Source of the DNA: Holophagaceae bacterium | GTDB taxonomy: Bacteria; Acidobacteriota; Holophagae; Holophagales; Holophagaceae | NCBI GenBank assembly: GCA_016722505.1 | Contig: JADKJH010000002.1 | Location: forward strand, 388,001 to 452,000 | Direction of reading: 5' to 3' | DNA length: 64,000 bases | Shown here: positions 9,363-19,015 of the stretch, piece after piece | How the letters are laid out: the number at the start of each line of letters is the position of its first letter | How positions within the stretch are numbered: position 1 is the stretch's first letter | Program-made: the position numbers and the translations under genes | The notes under the pieces: model-generated | Databases searched by the model: none | What the model saw: the letters and a program-made list of their open reading frames with translations, nothing else | What the model was told of the DNA's origin: nothing

Positions 9363-10688
9363 TCAAACCTTCAGAGTTGTACGAATTGCCTCTTCTAACT
9401 GGCCGACCTTTACTTCGGCGAGCGCATAGGTCGCCCGCACCATGGGCTTGTTCACCTTCAGCACGCGGGTGATATCGATGGGCGTGGCGCTGATGACCAC
9501 GTCGCACGGCGTCGCCTCGATGGTGGCTTCCAGATCGTGGATCTGCGAATCGCCATAGCCCATGGCTGGCAGGATGCCCTTGGCGTTCGGATACTTCTGG
9601 TAGGTGGCGGCAATGGAAGCCACTGCATAGGGGAATGGATCCACAATTTCCGCAGCCCCTGCATGCTTCGCGGCCACGACGCCCGCGCCGAAACTCATGG
9701 AGCCATGCGTCAGGGTCGGGCCGTCCTCGATGACAAGGGCTTTCTTGCCCTTCACCAGCTCAGGCTTCTCACAAGTCACAGGGCTGTTGGCGCGGATCAC
9801 CACCGCCTTCGGATTGAACTTGGCGGCATTGGCTTCGATGGCGGCGATGTTCTCCTCGGTGGCGGTATCGCATTTGTTGATCACGATGACGCCGGCCATG
9901 CGGAAGTTCGCCTCGCCGGGATGGTACAGCAGCTCGTGGCCTGCGCGATGGGGATCGGCGACGCAGATGTGCAGATCGCTGGCATAGAAGGGCAGATCAT
10001 TGTTGCCGCCGTCCCACAAGATCACGTCGGCCTCTGCCTCGGCAGAGCGGATGATCTGCTCATAGTCCACGCCGGAGTAGATGATGAATCCGTTATCGAT
10101 GTGGGGCTCGTATTCTTCGCGTTCCTCGATTGTGCATTTGTGTTTGTCGAGATCCGAGTATTCCGCGAAGCGCTGGCAGGCCTGGATCGCCAGGTCGCCA
10201 TAGGGCATGGGATGCCGGATGGCGACGACCTTTTTGCCCAACTTTTTCAAGATGTTGCTGATGTAGCGTGTGGTCTGGCTCTTGCCTGCGCCGGTACGGA
10301 CCGCGGTGATGGCAATGACAGGCTTGGTGCTTTTGATCATGGTCTTGTCCGCGCCCAGCAGCTCGAAGTCCACACCAAGCGCGATGCAAAGCGCGGCGAG
10401 GTGGCCGATGGTGTTGTAGGTGACATCGGAGTACGAGAAAACGGCGACATCGGGCTTCTCGCGCTGAATGACTTCCGCCAGCTCACTCTCGTCATAAATG
10501 GGGATCCCGCCCGGGTATAGCTTCCCCGCTAGGACGGCTGGATAGCTGCGCCCGGCGATATCTGGGATCTGGGTCGCGGTGAAGGCCACCACATGAAAGG
10601 CGGGGTTGTCCCGGTAGACCGTGTTGAAGTTGTGGAAGTCGCGGCCAGCGGCCCCCAGGATGATGACCCGTCGAGGTGTCTGAGACAT
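9363..10688 (-). CDS. Cyclic 2,3-diphosphoglycerate synthetase-like P-loop GTPase
   Basis: This 441-residue protein is related to archaeal cyclic 2,3-diphosphoglycerate synthetase, and similar homologues are common in bacteria. The ATG at 10688 is supported by GGGGAG five bases upstream and by the N-terminus RRVIILGAAGRDFHNFN. Residues ~25-125 look like a Rossmann-type N-terminal domain. A P-loop follows near residue 135 (TAVRTGAGKSQTTR), then WDGGNNDLPF and an NKCD motif (VIVINKCDTA) typical of GTP binding. Whether bacterial members make cyclic 2,3-DPG is not established, so the function is unsettled. It is divergent from arginine deiminase (10987), which suggests a shared control region. 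Confidence 0.8.
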   Translation of the reverse strand: MSQTPRRVIILGAAGRDFHNFNTVYRDNPAFHVVAFTATQIPDIAGRSYPAVLAGKLYPGGIPIYDESELAEVIQREKPDVAVFSYSDVTYNTIGHLAALCIALGVDFELLGADKTMIKSTKPVIAITAVRTGAGKSQTTRYISNILKKLGKKVVAIRHPMPYGDLAIQACQRFAEYSDLDKHKCTIEEREEYEPHIDNGFIIYSGVDYEQIIRSAEAEADVILWDGGNNDLPFYASDLHICVADPHRAGHELLYHPGEANFRMAGVIVINKCDTATEENIAAIEANAAKFNPKAVVIRANSPVTCEKPELVKGKKALVIEDGPTLTHGSMSFGAGVVAAKHAGAAEIVDPFPYAVASIAATYQKYPNAKGILPAMGYGDSQIHDLEATIEATPCDVVISATPIDITRVLKVNKPMVRATYALAEVKVGQLEEAIRTTLKV

Positions 10689-10986
10689 AACACTCCCCAT
10701 GCTTCCAGAGGTTGCCGACACGCACGATGGTGGCAGTCCTGGCACACTCCGGACCCAGCCATGGTAGCCCAACCTTTCCTTGAATCCAGACGGGAAGTGG
10801 CAACTGTCACAGGAGCTAGTCCGGCTTCGAAGCTCCCCACGACTGGCATGCGTCCCAGGGCGCCTATGCTAGGCTCTGAGGGGGCGGCAAACTGGCGTCC
10901 AGGGCGGCTGGCCCCTGCCCTTCGTTCGCGAGCGGAGCCCGGGGCACGATACATTTGCGACCTACTTAGAAGGCGCCTAAGAACTT

Positions 10987-12288
10987 ATGAACCCCATCCA
11001 ACTCTCGGTTTTTTCTGAAATCCACCGTCTGCGGCAGGTGGTGGTCCACCGCCCCGGGCCCGAAGTGGACCTCATGGTCCCCGCCATGATGGAGAAGCTG
11101 CTCTTCGACGACATCCTCTTCGGCGACCACGCCCGCACCGAGCACGATGAATTCCGCCACGTGCTGGCTCGCGTGGCGGACGAGGTGCTGGATGTGCAGG
11201 ACCTATTCCAAGAAGCTTTGGCCGATGAGGTGGTGAGGCTGGCTTTCATCGAGGACCTGCATCGCCTTGTGGATCTGCCCGATGAGACCTGCGCCTTGCT
11301 GCGGACCTTCAGCGCAGATGAACTTGGCTCAAGCGTAATCACGGGCATTCCTTGGCCGGATATGGCCCATCACATGCACTGGATGCGCGAGTTCGAGTAC
11401 CGTCTCCGCCCCATCCCCAATTTGCTGTTCATGCGGGACCCCGCCTCAGTCGTTGGAGATGGCTACAGCGTCAATGCCATGGCCACTATCGCCCGGGAGC
11501 GCGAGCCCTTGATCCTGAGCTACATCTTCCGGCACCATCCGCGGCTGCGGCATCTCACGAGCCAGGACAAATGGTTCGATCAAGTGACGCCCCTCTTGCG
11601 CGGAGAAATCAAGATGCCCATGAGCCTCGAAGGCGGGGACATTCTTGTGCTTTCCGATAAGGTGTTGGCGGTGGGATGTTCCGAGCGCAGCTCCACGGAT
11701 GCCATCCACCATCTTGCCGAGAACCTGCGGGCCGACCACCAGGAGTCTGGGAATACATTCGAACACCTCCTGATGGTGCTCATGCCCAACAAGCGCAGCG
11801 CCATGCATCTGGACACGATCTTCACACGCATCAACCAGGATGAGTGCCTGGTGTACCCGCCCTATTTCACCGACGGATCACGCGAATTGCTGAATGTCGT
11901 AAAAATCGATCTGCGCCATGAAGAGCTGCGGTTCACCACCCGGCCGAACCTGTTGACGGTGCTGAAAGAGGTCGGCATCGAACTGAAGCCCATCTTCTGC
12001 GGCGGCAATGACTACATCATGCAGCAGCGCGAGCAGTGGACCGATGGCGCCAATGCCTTCGCCCTGGCGCCGGGCGTCATCGTGAGCTACAGCCGCAACA
12101 TGGCCACCGCCGAGCAACTCTCCAACAATGGATATCACGTTCTGACGGCGCAGGAACTGGTCTCGCAGCCGGACATCAACCTTCTGGATGGAAAGAAATA
12201 CATGATCATGCTGAAGAGCGCCGAACTGAGCCGGGCCCGCGGTGGCCCCCGCTGCATGACGATGCCGCTGAGCCGGGCGAGAGGCTAG
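10987..12288 (+). CDS. arcA: Arginine deiminase
   Basis: This 433-residue guanidino-modifying hydrolase converts arginine to citrulline and ammonia. Visible family motifs are FMRDPASVV (substrate Asp), EGGDILVLS, the catalytic His in MHLDTIFT, and the nucleophilic Cys423 in GGPRCMTMPLSR close to the C-terminus. The full catalytic set appears present. Ornithine carbamoyltransferase and carbamate kinase, which complete the ATP-yielding arginine deiminase pathway, are not in the window. The enzyme may therefore feed a dispersed pathway or serve nitrogen release or acid resistance. A rho-independent terminator at 12327 follows. The start is the ATG at 10987; the upstream AAGGCGCC is a poor ribosome site. 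Confidence 0.93.
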   Translation: MNPIQLSVFSEIHRLRQVVVHRPGPEVDLMVPAMMEKLLFDDILFGDHARTEHDEFRHVLARVADEVLDVQDLFQEALADEVVRLAFIEDLHRLVDLPDETCALLRTFSADELGSSVITGIPWPDMAHHMHWMREFEYRLRPIPNLLFMRDPASVVGDGYSVNAMATIAREREPLILSYIFRHHPRLRHLTSQDKWFDQVTPLLRGEIKMPMSLEGGDILVLSDKVLAVGCSERSSTDAIHHLAENLRADHQESGNTFEHLLMVLMPNKRSAMHLDTIFTRINQDECLVYPPYFTDGSRELLNVVKIDLRHEELRFTTRPNLLTVLKEVGIELKPIFCGGNDYIMQQREQWTDGANAFALAPGVIVSYSRNMATAEQLSNNGYHVLTAQELVSQPDINLLDGKKYMIMLKSAELSRARGGPRCMTMPLSRARG

Positions 12289-12326
12289 TTCCAAAGCCCA
12301 GGCTTCCGGGATAGAATTAACTTCAA

Positions 12327-12356
12327 GCGCCTCGGCTCCCCGAGGCGCCCTTTTTT
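12327..12356 (+). terminator. Rho-independent terminator after arcA
   Basis: A 9-bp GC stem (GCGCCTCGG/CCGAGGCGC) with loop CTCC is followed by CC and six T. It ends at the base before the next gene's ATG (12357), which leaves that gene no room for a ribosome site upstream. Confidence 0.9.
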
Positions 12357-13322
12357 ATGCCGAACCTATCCCAACCCACCTTCCGCCACCGTGTCGAGTT
12401 CCGGCTCTTCAGGGCCTTTGACCGCCTGCTCTCGGCTTTTCCGGATTCCACGGTGCAAACACTGGGACAAGGGATGGGGCTCCTGGCGTTTCATCTGGAC
12501 CGGCGGCACCGCAACGTAGCTTTAGATAACATCCGCGCTTCAAACCTGGGTCTCACGGAAAAACAAGCCTACGGCATCGCCCGTGAGTCCTTCCGTCATT
12601 TTGGAGAGCTGCTCTTCTCGAGCATTCCATTGATGCATGCAGAGGCCGCGCAACTGGACCATCTTGTGCATGTGGAAGGACTGGAGCACTTCGATGCCGC
12701 CGCCGCAGAAGGAAAAGGGTTCATCCAGCTCACGGGCCATTACGGGAATTGGGAGGCTATCGCCCTGGCCCAAAGCCGTCATGGCCGCGGGTTGGCGGTC
12801 ATCGCAAGAGAACTCGACAATCCATTGTTGGAGCCGGTCCTGACGGGACTTCGCACTCGATTCGGAAACACGGTCATTCCCAAAGATGGGGGTGTCCGGG
12901 GTTCCCTCAAGGCCTTGAAAGCTGGCCAAGGCGTTGGCTTTCTCATGGACCAGGATGCCCTGGGTATGGGCGGATTCGTCCGGTTCATGGGCCGTTGGGC
13001 CTCGACCTTTCTCACGGCGGGGACATTGGCGGTGAAATTCGATTTGCCCATTCTTCCGGTCTTCAGTTGGCCCGAGGCCGACGGCACCACCACCGTCCGT
13101 TTCGAACCGCCTTTCCACGTTCCCAACTCTGGGAACCTGGACCGCGATATCTGGGTAGCCACCCAGCTCATGGCCCGCCGGATCGAGGACCAGGTCCGGA
13201 AGGATCCACGCTGGTGGTTCTGGATGCACCAACGCTTTAAAACCCAGCCCCGGGACGGCCACCCCGTTCCTCCCCCGGAGTGGATAGAATCCTATTCCGC
13301 CGCATTTCCACCCCAGCCTTGA
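12357..13322 (+). CDS. Lysophospholipid/lipid A acyltransferase, LpxL/HtrB family
   Basis: This 321-residue membrane-associated acyltransferase probably adds a secondary acyl chain to lipid A at the inner membrane. The catalytic HX4E motif is present in TGHYGNWEA around residue 125. It is followed by the family's DQDALGMGGFVRFMGR segment and a TAGTLAVKFDLPILPVF stretch. Its presence fits a Gram-negative envelope. The N-terminus (FRHRVEFRLFRAFDRLL) matches family members, so translation should start at or near the ATG at 12357. That codon lies directly behind the arcA terminator T-run with no Shine-Dalgarno. Either initiation is leaderless from a promoter within the arcA end, or it depends on read-through. 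greA follows 38 bp later. Confidence 0.85.
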   Translation: MPNLSQPTFRHRVEFRLFRAFDRLLSAFPDSTVQTLGQGMGLLAFHLDRRHRNVALDNIRASNLGLTEKQAYGIARESFRHFGELLFSSIPLMHAEAAQLDHLVHVEGLEHFDAAAAEGKGFIQLTGHYGNWEAIALAQSRHGRGLAVIARELDNPLLEPVLTGLRTRFGNTVIPKDGGVRGSLKALKAGQGVGFLMDQDALGMGGFVRFMGRWASTFLTAGTLAVKFDLPILPVFSWPEADGTTTVRFEPPFHVPNSGNLDRDIWVATQLMARRIEDQVRKDPRWWFWMHQRFKTQPRDGHPVPPPEWIESYSAAFPPQP

Positions 13323-13360
13323 CTCATTGAAGTCTGGCCCTTTTGTTGGATAAAAACGAA

Positions 13361-13846
13361 ATGCCCAAGCATGTCCTAGCCAAGCTGGAAACCGACCTGA
13401 GAAATCTGAAGCAGGCCCTGCTCGTTGACATCCCCAAGGAGATCGCGAATGCGGCCAGCCAGGGGGATCTTTCTGAAAACGCAGAATACGAGCAGGCGCT
13501 CGCCAAACGCGACATGTACCAGTCCAAGGTCGTATCCATGGAAAAACGCATCGCCGAAGTGGCCACCTTGGACATCACCCGGCTTCCCAAAGACCGGGCA
13601 GCCTACGGCTCCAAGGTGACGCTGCTGGATCTGGACACAGAACTGGAGGTCACCTACCACCTGGTGCTGCCTGAAGAATTGGGTAGCAGCAAGGATCAGC
13701 TCAGCATCAACTCACCCATTGGCCTGGCCCTGGTGGGCATGGAGGAAGGCGCCGAAGTCCGGGTGCGCATCCCCGCGGGCACTAAGCGGTACGAGGTGCT
13801 GACCCTTGTGACCATCCACCAGTTGGCCATCCACAAAAAGAAGTAA
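13361..13846 (+). CDS. greA: Transcription elongation factor GreA
   Basis: This 161-residue factor enters the RNA polymerase secondary channel and stimulates cleavage of backtracked transcripts. The N-terminal coiled coil carries the tip sequence GDLSENAEYEQA with the acidic residues needed for cleavage. The C-terminal FKBP-like domain includes SPIGLALVGMEEG. I start at the ATG at 13361; a TTG at 13343 would add six residues in the same frame. Length is normal. It lies 91 bp before clpX in the same direction. A TTGACT sits at 13867 between them, but no good -10 follows it. Confidence 0.93.
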   Translation: MPKHVLAKLETDLRNLKQALLVDIPKEIANAASQGDLSENAEYEQALAKRDMYQSKVVSMEKRIAEVATLDITRLPKDRAAYGSKVTLLDLDTELEVTYHLVLPEELGSSKDQLSINSPIGLALVGMEEGAEVRVRIPAGTKRYEVLTLVTIHQLAIHKKK

Positions 13847-13937
13847 CCGCCATCAACTCGTGAGAATTGACTCATAGGCAATCTGCACGCGACACATGAA
13901 GACTTGAGTAGTAGTGTGTCATCCCGGGGAGGCCCCC

Positions 13938-15197
13938 ATGAATAAAACCAAAAAAGACCAGCGCTGCTCGTTTTGCGGCAAGGCCGCCGCCGATGTGGAG
14001 CAGTTGCTCGCGGGACCCGAACCCCTGGGCTTCGCCTTCATCTGCAATGAGTGCGTGGACGCTGGCCAGCTGCAGATGCGCATGAGCCGCCAGGGCCGCG
14101 CCACAGGCCGCGTAGAAACCCGGCTCGCCCGGCCCAAGGAAATCATGGGTTACCTGAACGATTACGTCATCGGCCAGGAACAAGCGAAAAAGCGTCTCGC
14201 GGTGGCGGTCTACAACCATTACAAGCGCATTCTCGTAGCCAAACGCCCCATCTCCGTAAAGGATGAAGTTGAGCTGGCCAAAAGCAATATCCTGCTTCTC
14301 GGCCCCACGGGTACGGGGAAGACATTGCTGGCGCAAACCCTTGCCCGGGTGCTGGATGTGCCCCTGGCCATGGCGGATGCCACCACCCTAACCGAAGCCG
14401 GCTATGTGGGCGAGGATGTCGAAAACATCCTGACTAAGCTATTGCAGGCTGCGAATTACGATGTGGACCGGGCCCAGAAGGGCATCGTTTTCATTGATGA
14501 AATCGACAAGATCGGACGCAAGAGCGAAAACCCCAGCATCACGCGCGATGTGAGTGGCGAAGGCGTCCAGCAGGCTCTGCTCAAGCTCGTGGAAGGCACT
14601 GTGGCGAACGTACCGCCCCAAGGCGGGCGCAAGCACCCGCACCAGGAATTCATCCAGCTGGACACCAGCAACATCCTGTTCATTTGCGGCGGCGCCTTCA
14701 TCGGCATCGAGGACCTGATCAAGCAGCGGGTCCACGCCAAGGCCGTGGGGTTTGGCGCCGCGGTGAAATCCAAAGAAGGCGGCGAAAACCTGCTGAAGCT
14801 AGTGGAGCCCGAAGACATCATCAAGTACGGCCTCATCCCGGAGCTCGTCGGACGCATGCCTGTGGTGGCGGCCCTGGATCCCCTGGATCAGGTGGCGCTC
14901 ATGCGCATCCTCACCGAACCAAAGAACTCCCTCACCAAGCAGTACATCCGCCTGTTCGACATGGATGACGTGGACTTGACCTTCGAGGACGGCGCCCTGC
15001 AAGCCATCGCCGAGCAAGCCATGACCCGCAAGCTAGGTGCCAGGGGCTTGCGCAACCTGATGGAACAGATCCTCATCGAACCCATGTACGAACTGCCCAG
15101 TGAAGAGCGTGAAAATCGCGAAGCCCTGCGCATCACGCGACAGAAAGTTGAAGAGATCCTTAAGATTCCGAGCCTTCCCATTTCCGCAGCGGGGTGA
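13938..15197 (+). CDS. clpX: ATP-dependent unfoldase ClpX
   Basis: This 419-residue AAA+ unfoldase delivers substrates to ClpP. The N-terminal zinc-binding domain has Cys10, Cys13, Cys36 and Cys39. Walker A is GPTGTGKT at residues 122-129 and Walker B is VFIDEIDKI near 185. The pore-region GRKHPHQEF segment is present. The ClpP-docking loop reads AVGFGAAV in place of the usual IGF form. The ATG at 13938 is preceded by GGGGAGG at good spacing; an upstream GTG-type extension is less likely. clpP and tig, which usually precede clpX, are missing here and the upstream gene is greA. The stop overlaps the lon GTG start (GTGA), so the two are translationally coupled. Confidence 0.96.
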   Translation: MNKTKKDQRCSFCGKAAADVEQLLAGPEPLGFAFICNECVDAGQLQMRMSRQGRATGRVETRLARPKEIMGYLNDYVIGQEQAKKRLAVAVYNHYKRILVAKRPISVKDEVELAKSNILLLGPTGTGKTLLAQTLARVLDVPLAMADATTLTEAGYVGEDVENILTKLLQAANYDVDRAQKGIVFIDEIDKIGRKSENPSITRDVSGEGVQQALLKLVEGTVANVPPQGGRKHPHQEFIQLDTSNILFICGGAFIGIEDLIKQRVHAKAVGFGAAVKSKEGGENLLKLVEPEDIIKYGLIPELVGRMPVVAALDPLDQVALMRILTEPKNSLTKQYIRLFDMDDVDLTFEDGALQAIAEQAMTRKLGARGLRNLMEQILIEPMYELPSEERENREALRITRQKVEEILKIPSLPISAAG

Positions 15198-17683
15198 GTG
15201 TGCCCTTGTCCGATAAGCGTTTGACCCTGCCCGCCATACCCATCCGGGACATGGTGCTGTTTCCCAACGCTCGTGTGCCCTTCGTGGTGGGTCGGCGATC
15301 CTCTGTGAAAACGCTGGAATCTTCCATCAAGGCAGGGGACCACCTTGTCTTGCTGACTCAGAAAGATCCAAAGATCGAAGAGCCGGAAACTGCAGATCTT
15401 TTTGAAATTGGGACACTGGCCTTGGTCGAATCCTTGATCGCGCTGCCCAAGGAGTACTTCAAAGTGGGCGTGAAGGGCATCGCCCGCGTCCGGCTCGAGC
15501 GATTCATCACCGATACTGAAGCCATCCAAGCCGATGTGACCATCCTGCAGGAGCCACCTTCCGTATCGAGTGAAGCAACCCTGTTGAAACCATTCCGCCA
15601 CAGCGTGGAAGTCTTCCTGGGCCGCAATCCGGATGCCTCCAGGCTGCTGAGCATGGATCAGATCCGCGAATTGCCCTTGGGCAAAGCCATCGACACTGTT
15701 GCGGCCCTGATCCCGGCAGAGGTCAAAGAAAAGCAGCCCATCCTGGAAGCCCTTGAGATCGAGGCCCGCCTGGATGCAGTGCAGAAGCTCCTGGAGATTG
15801 ATGCCGCACGGTTCAAGGTCGAGCGCGAAGTGGATGAAAAAACCCGGGCCCGCTTGGACCAGGACCACAAACAGTACGTATTGAACGAGAAAATGCGGGT
15901 CATTCAGCAGGAGCTGGGCAAGCCCGATGAAAAGAGCGAGACCAAAAAACTGAGGGAGCAGATCCTCACCGCGGGCATGACCGACGAGGCCGAGAAAAAA
16001 GCCCTTGAAGAACTCGACCGCATGGAGGCCATGCCGCCCCAAAGCGCCGAGGCCACCGTCAGCCGCACATACATAGACTGGCTCCTGGCCCTGCCCTGGA
16101 AGAAGCTGGCGGACGAACGCCTGGACCTGGATGAGGCCGAAACCGTATTGGATCAGGACCACTCGGGGCTGGAAAAAGTGAAGGCCCGCATTCTGGAGCA
16201 CCTCGCCGTCATGCGCAAATTGCGAGAACGGCAGCCGGAATCCGTTCCTGGGCAAGAACCGCCGGAACCGCTCCCGATGCGCGGTCCGATCCTCTGCCTG
16301 GTAGGCCCTCCCGGGGTCGGCAAGACCAGTCTGGCCCGCAGCATCGCCCGGGCCCTGAACCGGCCCTTCGTGCGTTTTTCCCTGGGCGGCGTGCGGGATG
16401 AAGCGGAGATCCGCGGCCACCGGCGCACCTACATCGGTTCCATGCCTGGGCGCATTGTTTCTCTGATGAAAAAGGCCGGTGTCCGGAATCCCCTCATGCT
16501 GCTGGACGAAATTGACAAGATGGGCAGCGATTACCGCGGCGATCCCAGCAGCGCGTTGCTGGAAGTCCTGGACCCTGAACAGAACGCCAACTTCCAGGAT
16601 CATTACCTGGACCTTGGCTACGATCTGAGCCAAGTGCTTTTCATCGCCACCGCAAACGTCAGGCACAACATTCCAGAGCCGCTGGATGACCGGTTGGAGG
16701 TCATTGATCTGGCCGGATACACCACCCGGGAAAAGCTCGCCATCGCCAAAGGGCACTTGATCCCAAAAGCCATCGAACGAAATGGGATGCAGGACATGGG
16801 CATCAAGTTCGAAGACCGGGCCATCGAAAAATTAATTCAGGGTTACACCCGCGAAGCCGGTGTGCGCCAATTGGAACGCGAGCTGGTGAGCGTGTTGCGC
16901 AAACTCGCGCGGCACAGCCTCCAGCCTGAAAAAATGAAGGAACAAGCCGGTGATATTTTCGATCCCATCATCACCACCAAGCGCATCCCGAAACTCCTGG
17001 GGCCGGAAAAAATCACTGAACAACGACCGGACGATCAGGCCCTGCCTGGCGTAGTGAACGGCCTGGCCTGGACCCCCACCGGCGGCGATCTGCTCACCAT
17101 CGAAGCCGCCGTGCTGCCCGGCAAAGGCAACCTGAAACTCACCGGCAAACTGGGCGAGGTGATGCAGGAAAGCGCGAACCTGGCCCTCAGTTTCGTGCGG
17201 GCCCGAGCCGAACGGCTGGGCCTGAAGAAAGACTTCCTGGATACTGTGGATCTCCATGTCCATGTGCCTGAAGGCGCCATCCCCAAGGATGGCCCCAGCG
17301 CCGGCATTTCCCTGGCCACCGCGCTGATCTCGGTGCTGACGGGCATCCCTGCGCGGTCGGACATCGCCATGACCGGGGAACTAACGCTACGCGGCCGGGT
17401 GCTTCCCATCGGCGGGTTGAAAGAAAAACTGCTTGCCGCCCATCGGCTGGGCCGCAAGGCCGTGCTCATCCCCGCGGAAAACGCGCGGCACCTGGATGAA
17501 ATCCCAGCCGAGGTCCGCGAACAACTGAGCATCCATCTGGTCAGCCACATGGATGAAGTCATCCAACTCGCCCTCCTGCGGATGCCCACCCCGTTGGAGG
17601 CCCAGCCGCCCTCAATCCAGGGGGCCGGGCCTTCAGGTCCAAACCAGGATCAGAATCCACCGGCGGCTCCGGCAGCCCAATAA
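15194..17683 (+). CDS. lon: ATP-dependent protease Lon
   Basis: This 829-residue Lon protease degrades damaged and regulatory proteins in the cytoplasm. The LAN substrate-binding domain opens with [20 protein letters not shown] long coiled-coil region follows, then AAA+ with Walker [10 protein letters not shown] near residue 375 and Walker B LLDEIDKM. The proteolytic domain has Ser702 in [10 protein letters not shown] and Lys745 in GGLKEK, which are 43 residues apart as in E. coli Lon. Translation begins at a GTG overlapping the clpX stop by four bases. The C-terminus has a ~25-residue Pro/Gln/Ala-rich tail beyond the usual end. All active residues are intact. Confidence 0.96.
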   Translation: MSVPLSDKRLTLPAIPIRDMVLFPNARVPFVVGRRSSVKTLESSIKAGDHLVLLTQKDPKIEEPETADLFEIGTLALVESLIALPKEYFKVGVKGIARVRLERFITDTEAIQADVTILQEPPSVSSEATLLKPFRHSVEVFLGRNPDASRLLSMDQIRELPLGKAIDTVAALIPAEVKEKQPILEALEIEARLDAVQKLLEIDAARFKVEREVDEKTRARLDQDHKQYVLNEKMRVIQQELGKPDEKSETKKLREQILTAGMTDEAEKKALEELDRMEAMPPQSAEATVSRTYIDWLLALPWKKLADERLDLDEAETVLDQDHSGLEKVKARILEHLAVMRKLRERQPESVPGQEPPEPLPMRGPILCLVGPPGVGKTSLARSIARALNRPFVRFSLGGVRDEAEIRGHRRTYIGSMPGRIVSLMKKAGVRNPLMLLDEIDKMGSDYRGDPSSALLEVLDPEQNANFQDHYLDLGYDLSQVLFIATANVRHNIPEPLDDRLEVIDLAGYTTREKLAIAKGHLIPKAIERNGMQDMGIKFEDRAIEKLIQGYTREAGVRQLERELVSVLRKLARHSLQPEKMKEQAGDIFDPIITTKRIPKLLGPEKITEQRPDDQALPGVVNGLAWTPTGGDLLTIEAAVLPGKGNLKLTGKLGEVMQESANLALSFVRARAERLGLKKDFLDTVDLHVHVPEGAIPKDGPSAGISLATALISVLTGIPARSDIAMTGELTLRGRVLPIGGLKEKLLAAHRLGRKAVLIPAENARHLDEIPAEVREQLSIHLVSHMDEVIQLALLRMPTPLEAQPPSIQGAGPSGPNQDQNPPAAPAAQ

Positions 17684-17714
17684 GGGCCGCCGGAGTCGTT
17701 GATCGGAAATCCGC

Positions 17715-18245
17715 TCAGTCCCGGTCCTGTTCCCCTGAGCTTGGAGGCGGGATGTCGCCGGGGGCCATCAAGGCATGAACCCCGAATTGATGGACCAGAC
17801 GCCCTCCTTGGTGGGCAATCTGGACAAGAAAACCTAGGGACCCCAGAACGATCAGCAGGAATACCGCATGGGCCGATCTATGGCCCCAGCGTGGCAGTTC
17901 GCGCTTGAGGGCGATCGGTGTGAATACCAACGCCGCGAAGGCCAAGGTGAGCCCACTGAATACACCCTGGGCCGCTTCGGCGAGGTGTTCATGGCGTTCC
18001 AGAACAGCATTGATCTCGGGGCTCCGCTCGGCAAGCTTTCCTGCGGCCTCCCCGCTGGCTCCTGCCACAAAGACGCCCACCGTCCCCAAAAAGAGCAGGA
18101 TGAGGGCGGTGAAAGCCCAGACCCGGTGGCGGCGCCCCAGCACAAGGGCCAAGACAAGGAAAATCGGCAAGGTGAATAGAAGGGCGATGGGGAAGTGCAC
18201 CAGTAGGGGATGCATTCCTGCCCAAGGGGGAAGGCTGGGGATCAT
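17715..18245 (-). CDS. DUF2231 family membrane protein
   Basis: This is a 176-residue integral membrane protein. The ATG at 18245 follows GAGG at five-base spacing, while a TTG five codons upstream is less likely. The N-terminal GMHPLLVHFPIALLFTLP is the DUF2231 signature. Four hydrophobic helices can be seen, around residues 15-35, 40-65, 100-115 and 125-145. Family members are inner-membrane proteins of uncertain role, some near redox or c-type cytochrome genes. It starts seven bases after the exported rubrerythrin gene, so the two probably form an operon, hinting at a shared role in peroxide or iron handling. That role is inference. Confidence 0.82.
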   Translation of the reverse strand: MIPSLPPWAGMHPLLVHFPIALLFTLPIFLVLALVLGRRHRVWAFTALILLFLGTVGVFVAGASGEAAGKLAERSPEINAVLERHEHLAEAAQGVFSGLTLAFAALVFTPIALKRELPRWGHRSAHAVFLLIVLGSLGFLVQIAHQGGRLVHQFGVHALMAPGDIPPPSSGEQDRD

Positions 18246-18252
18246 AGGTGCC

Positions 18253-18870
18253 TCAAGCAACGGTCAGGAAACGGCTCTTGGGTGTGAAAGAGGAAGGGCA
18301 TCGCTCGGCTGGCATCGTCATGGAGGTCCAACCGCAAACCGGGCAGACGTAGAAGCTTGCAGTGGCCCCTTTCCAGCTTTCGAGTTCAGCCAAAGCTTGC
18401 TTGTACAGCTTGGCGTGCTCGATTTCCGCGGTACGGGCCAGGTTCAAGGTCTGGATGGCGTCGCCATTGCCATCTTTCCGGGCCCTGGCCAAGAAATCGG
18501 GATACATGGTGTCCCGCTCGTAGCTCTCGCCCTTCAGGGCGGCTTGGAGATTCTCTTTGCTGGAAGCAACCTGGGGTTTCTTCACTTCAGCCTTGGGTTC
18601 CGCACCCATGCTCCGGATAACCTTGGCATGGTTCGCCGCATGGATTTCCTCGGAGCGGGCTGCCGCTGCGAAAAGGCTCGCGACCTTCTGATGCCCTTCA
18701 GATTTGGCCTTTTCCGAATAGGCCAGATAGGTCGCGTGGGCGTTCGACTCTCCGTTGTAGGCGGTCTGGAGGTTTTCCAAGGTGCTCTTCGCAGTGGTCG
18801 GAGCTGCGGCTGGGAGGGCCGATGTAACCGTTGCCAGGATGGCGAGGCTGGGGATGATGAATAGGCGCAT
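18253..18870 (-). CDS. Exported rubrerythrin-like di-iron protein with incomplete rubredoxin site
   Basis: This 205-residue protein has an N-terminal signal peptide (MRLFIIPSLAILATVTSALPA). That is unusual, since rubrerythrins normally act in the cytoplasm as peroxide reductases. The ferritin-like four-helix part carries the di-iron ligand pattern GESNAHATY, SEEIHAANH, GESYERDTM and TAEIEHAKLY. The C-terminal rubredoxin-like piece starts YVCPVCGW, but the second Cys pair reads RCPSSF, so only three of the four iron-binding Cys remain. Electron transfer by the usual Fe(Cys)4 centre is therefore doubtful. The ATG at 18870 has AAGGA upstream. It precedes the DUF2231 gene by seven bases on the same strand. 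Confidence 0.88.
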   Translation of the reverse strand: MRLFIIPSLAILATVTSALPAAAPTTAKSTLENLQTAYNGESNAHATYLAYSEKAKSEGHQKVASLFAAAARSEEIHAANHAKVIRSMGAEPKAEVKKPQVASSKENLQAALKGESYERDTMYPDFLARARKDGNGDAIQTLNLARTAEIEHAKLYKQALAELESWKGATASFYVCPVCGWTSMTMPAERCPSSFTPKSRFLTVA

Positions 18871-19015
18871 AGTATTTCCTTTCGATGCGGGACGAAGCCC
18901 TGGCAATGCATAGAGCATCGCTAATGCCAAAGCAGAAGATGCTTGCCCTGCTTGGGTTTACAGGTTTTCACGAACCCAGGATTGTTTGGATTTGTATGAA
19001 TCCTTGAACAATCCG

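Noticed and set aside
13867..13900. sigma-70 promoter before clpX
   Set aside because: TTGACT is present but no acceptable -10 lies at 16-18 bp.
14888..16756. Long open frame on the minus strand opposite clpX and lon
   Set aside because: It is antisense to two intact conserved genes, has low-complexity composition and no family motifs, and is a by-product of high GC content.
17661..17694. Inverted repeat CCGGCGGC/GCCGCCGG over the lon stop as a terminator
   Set aside because: No T-run follows and the loop is long; it may be chance in GC-rich DNA.
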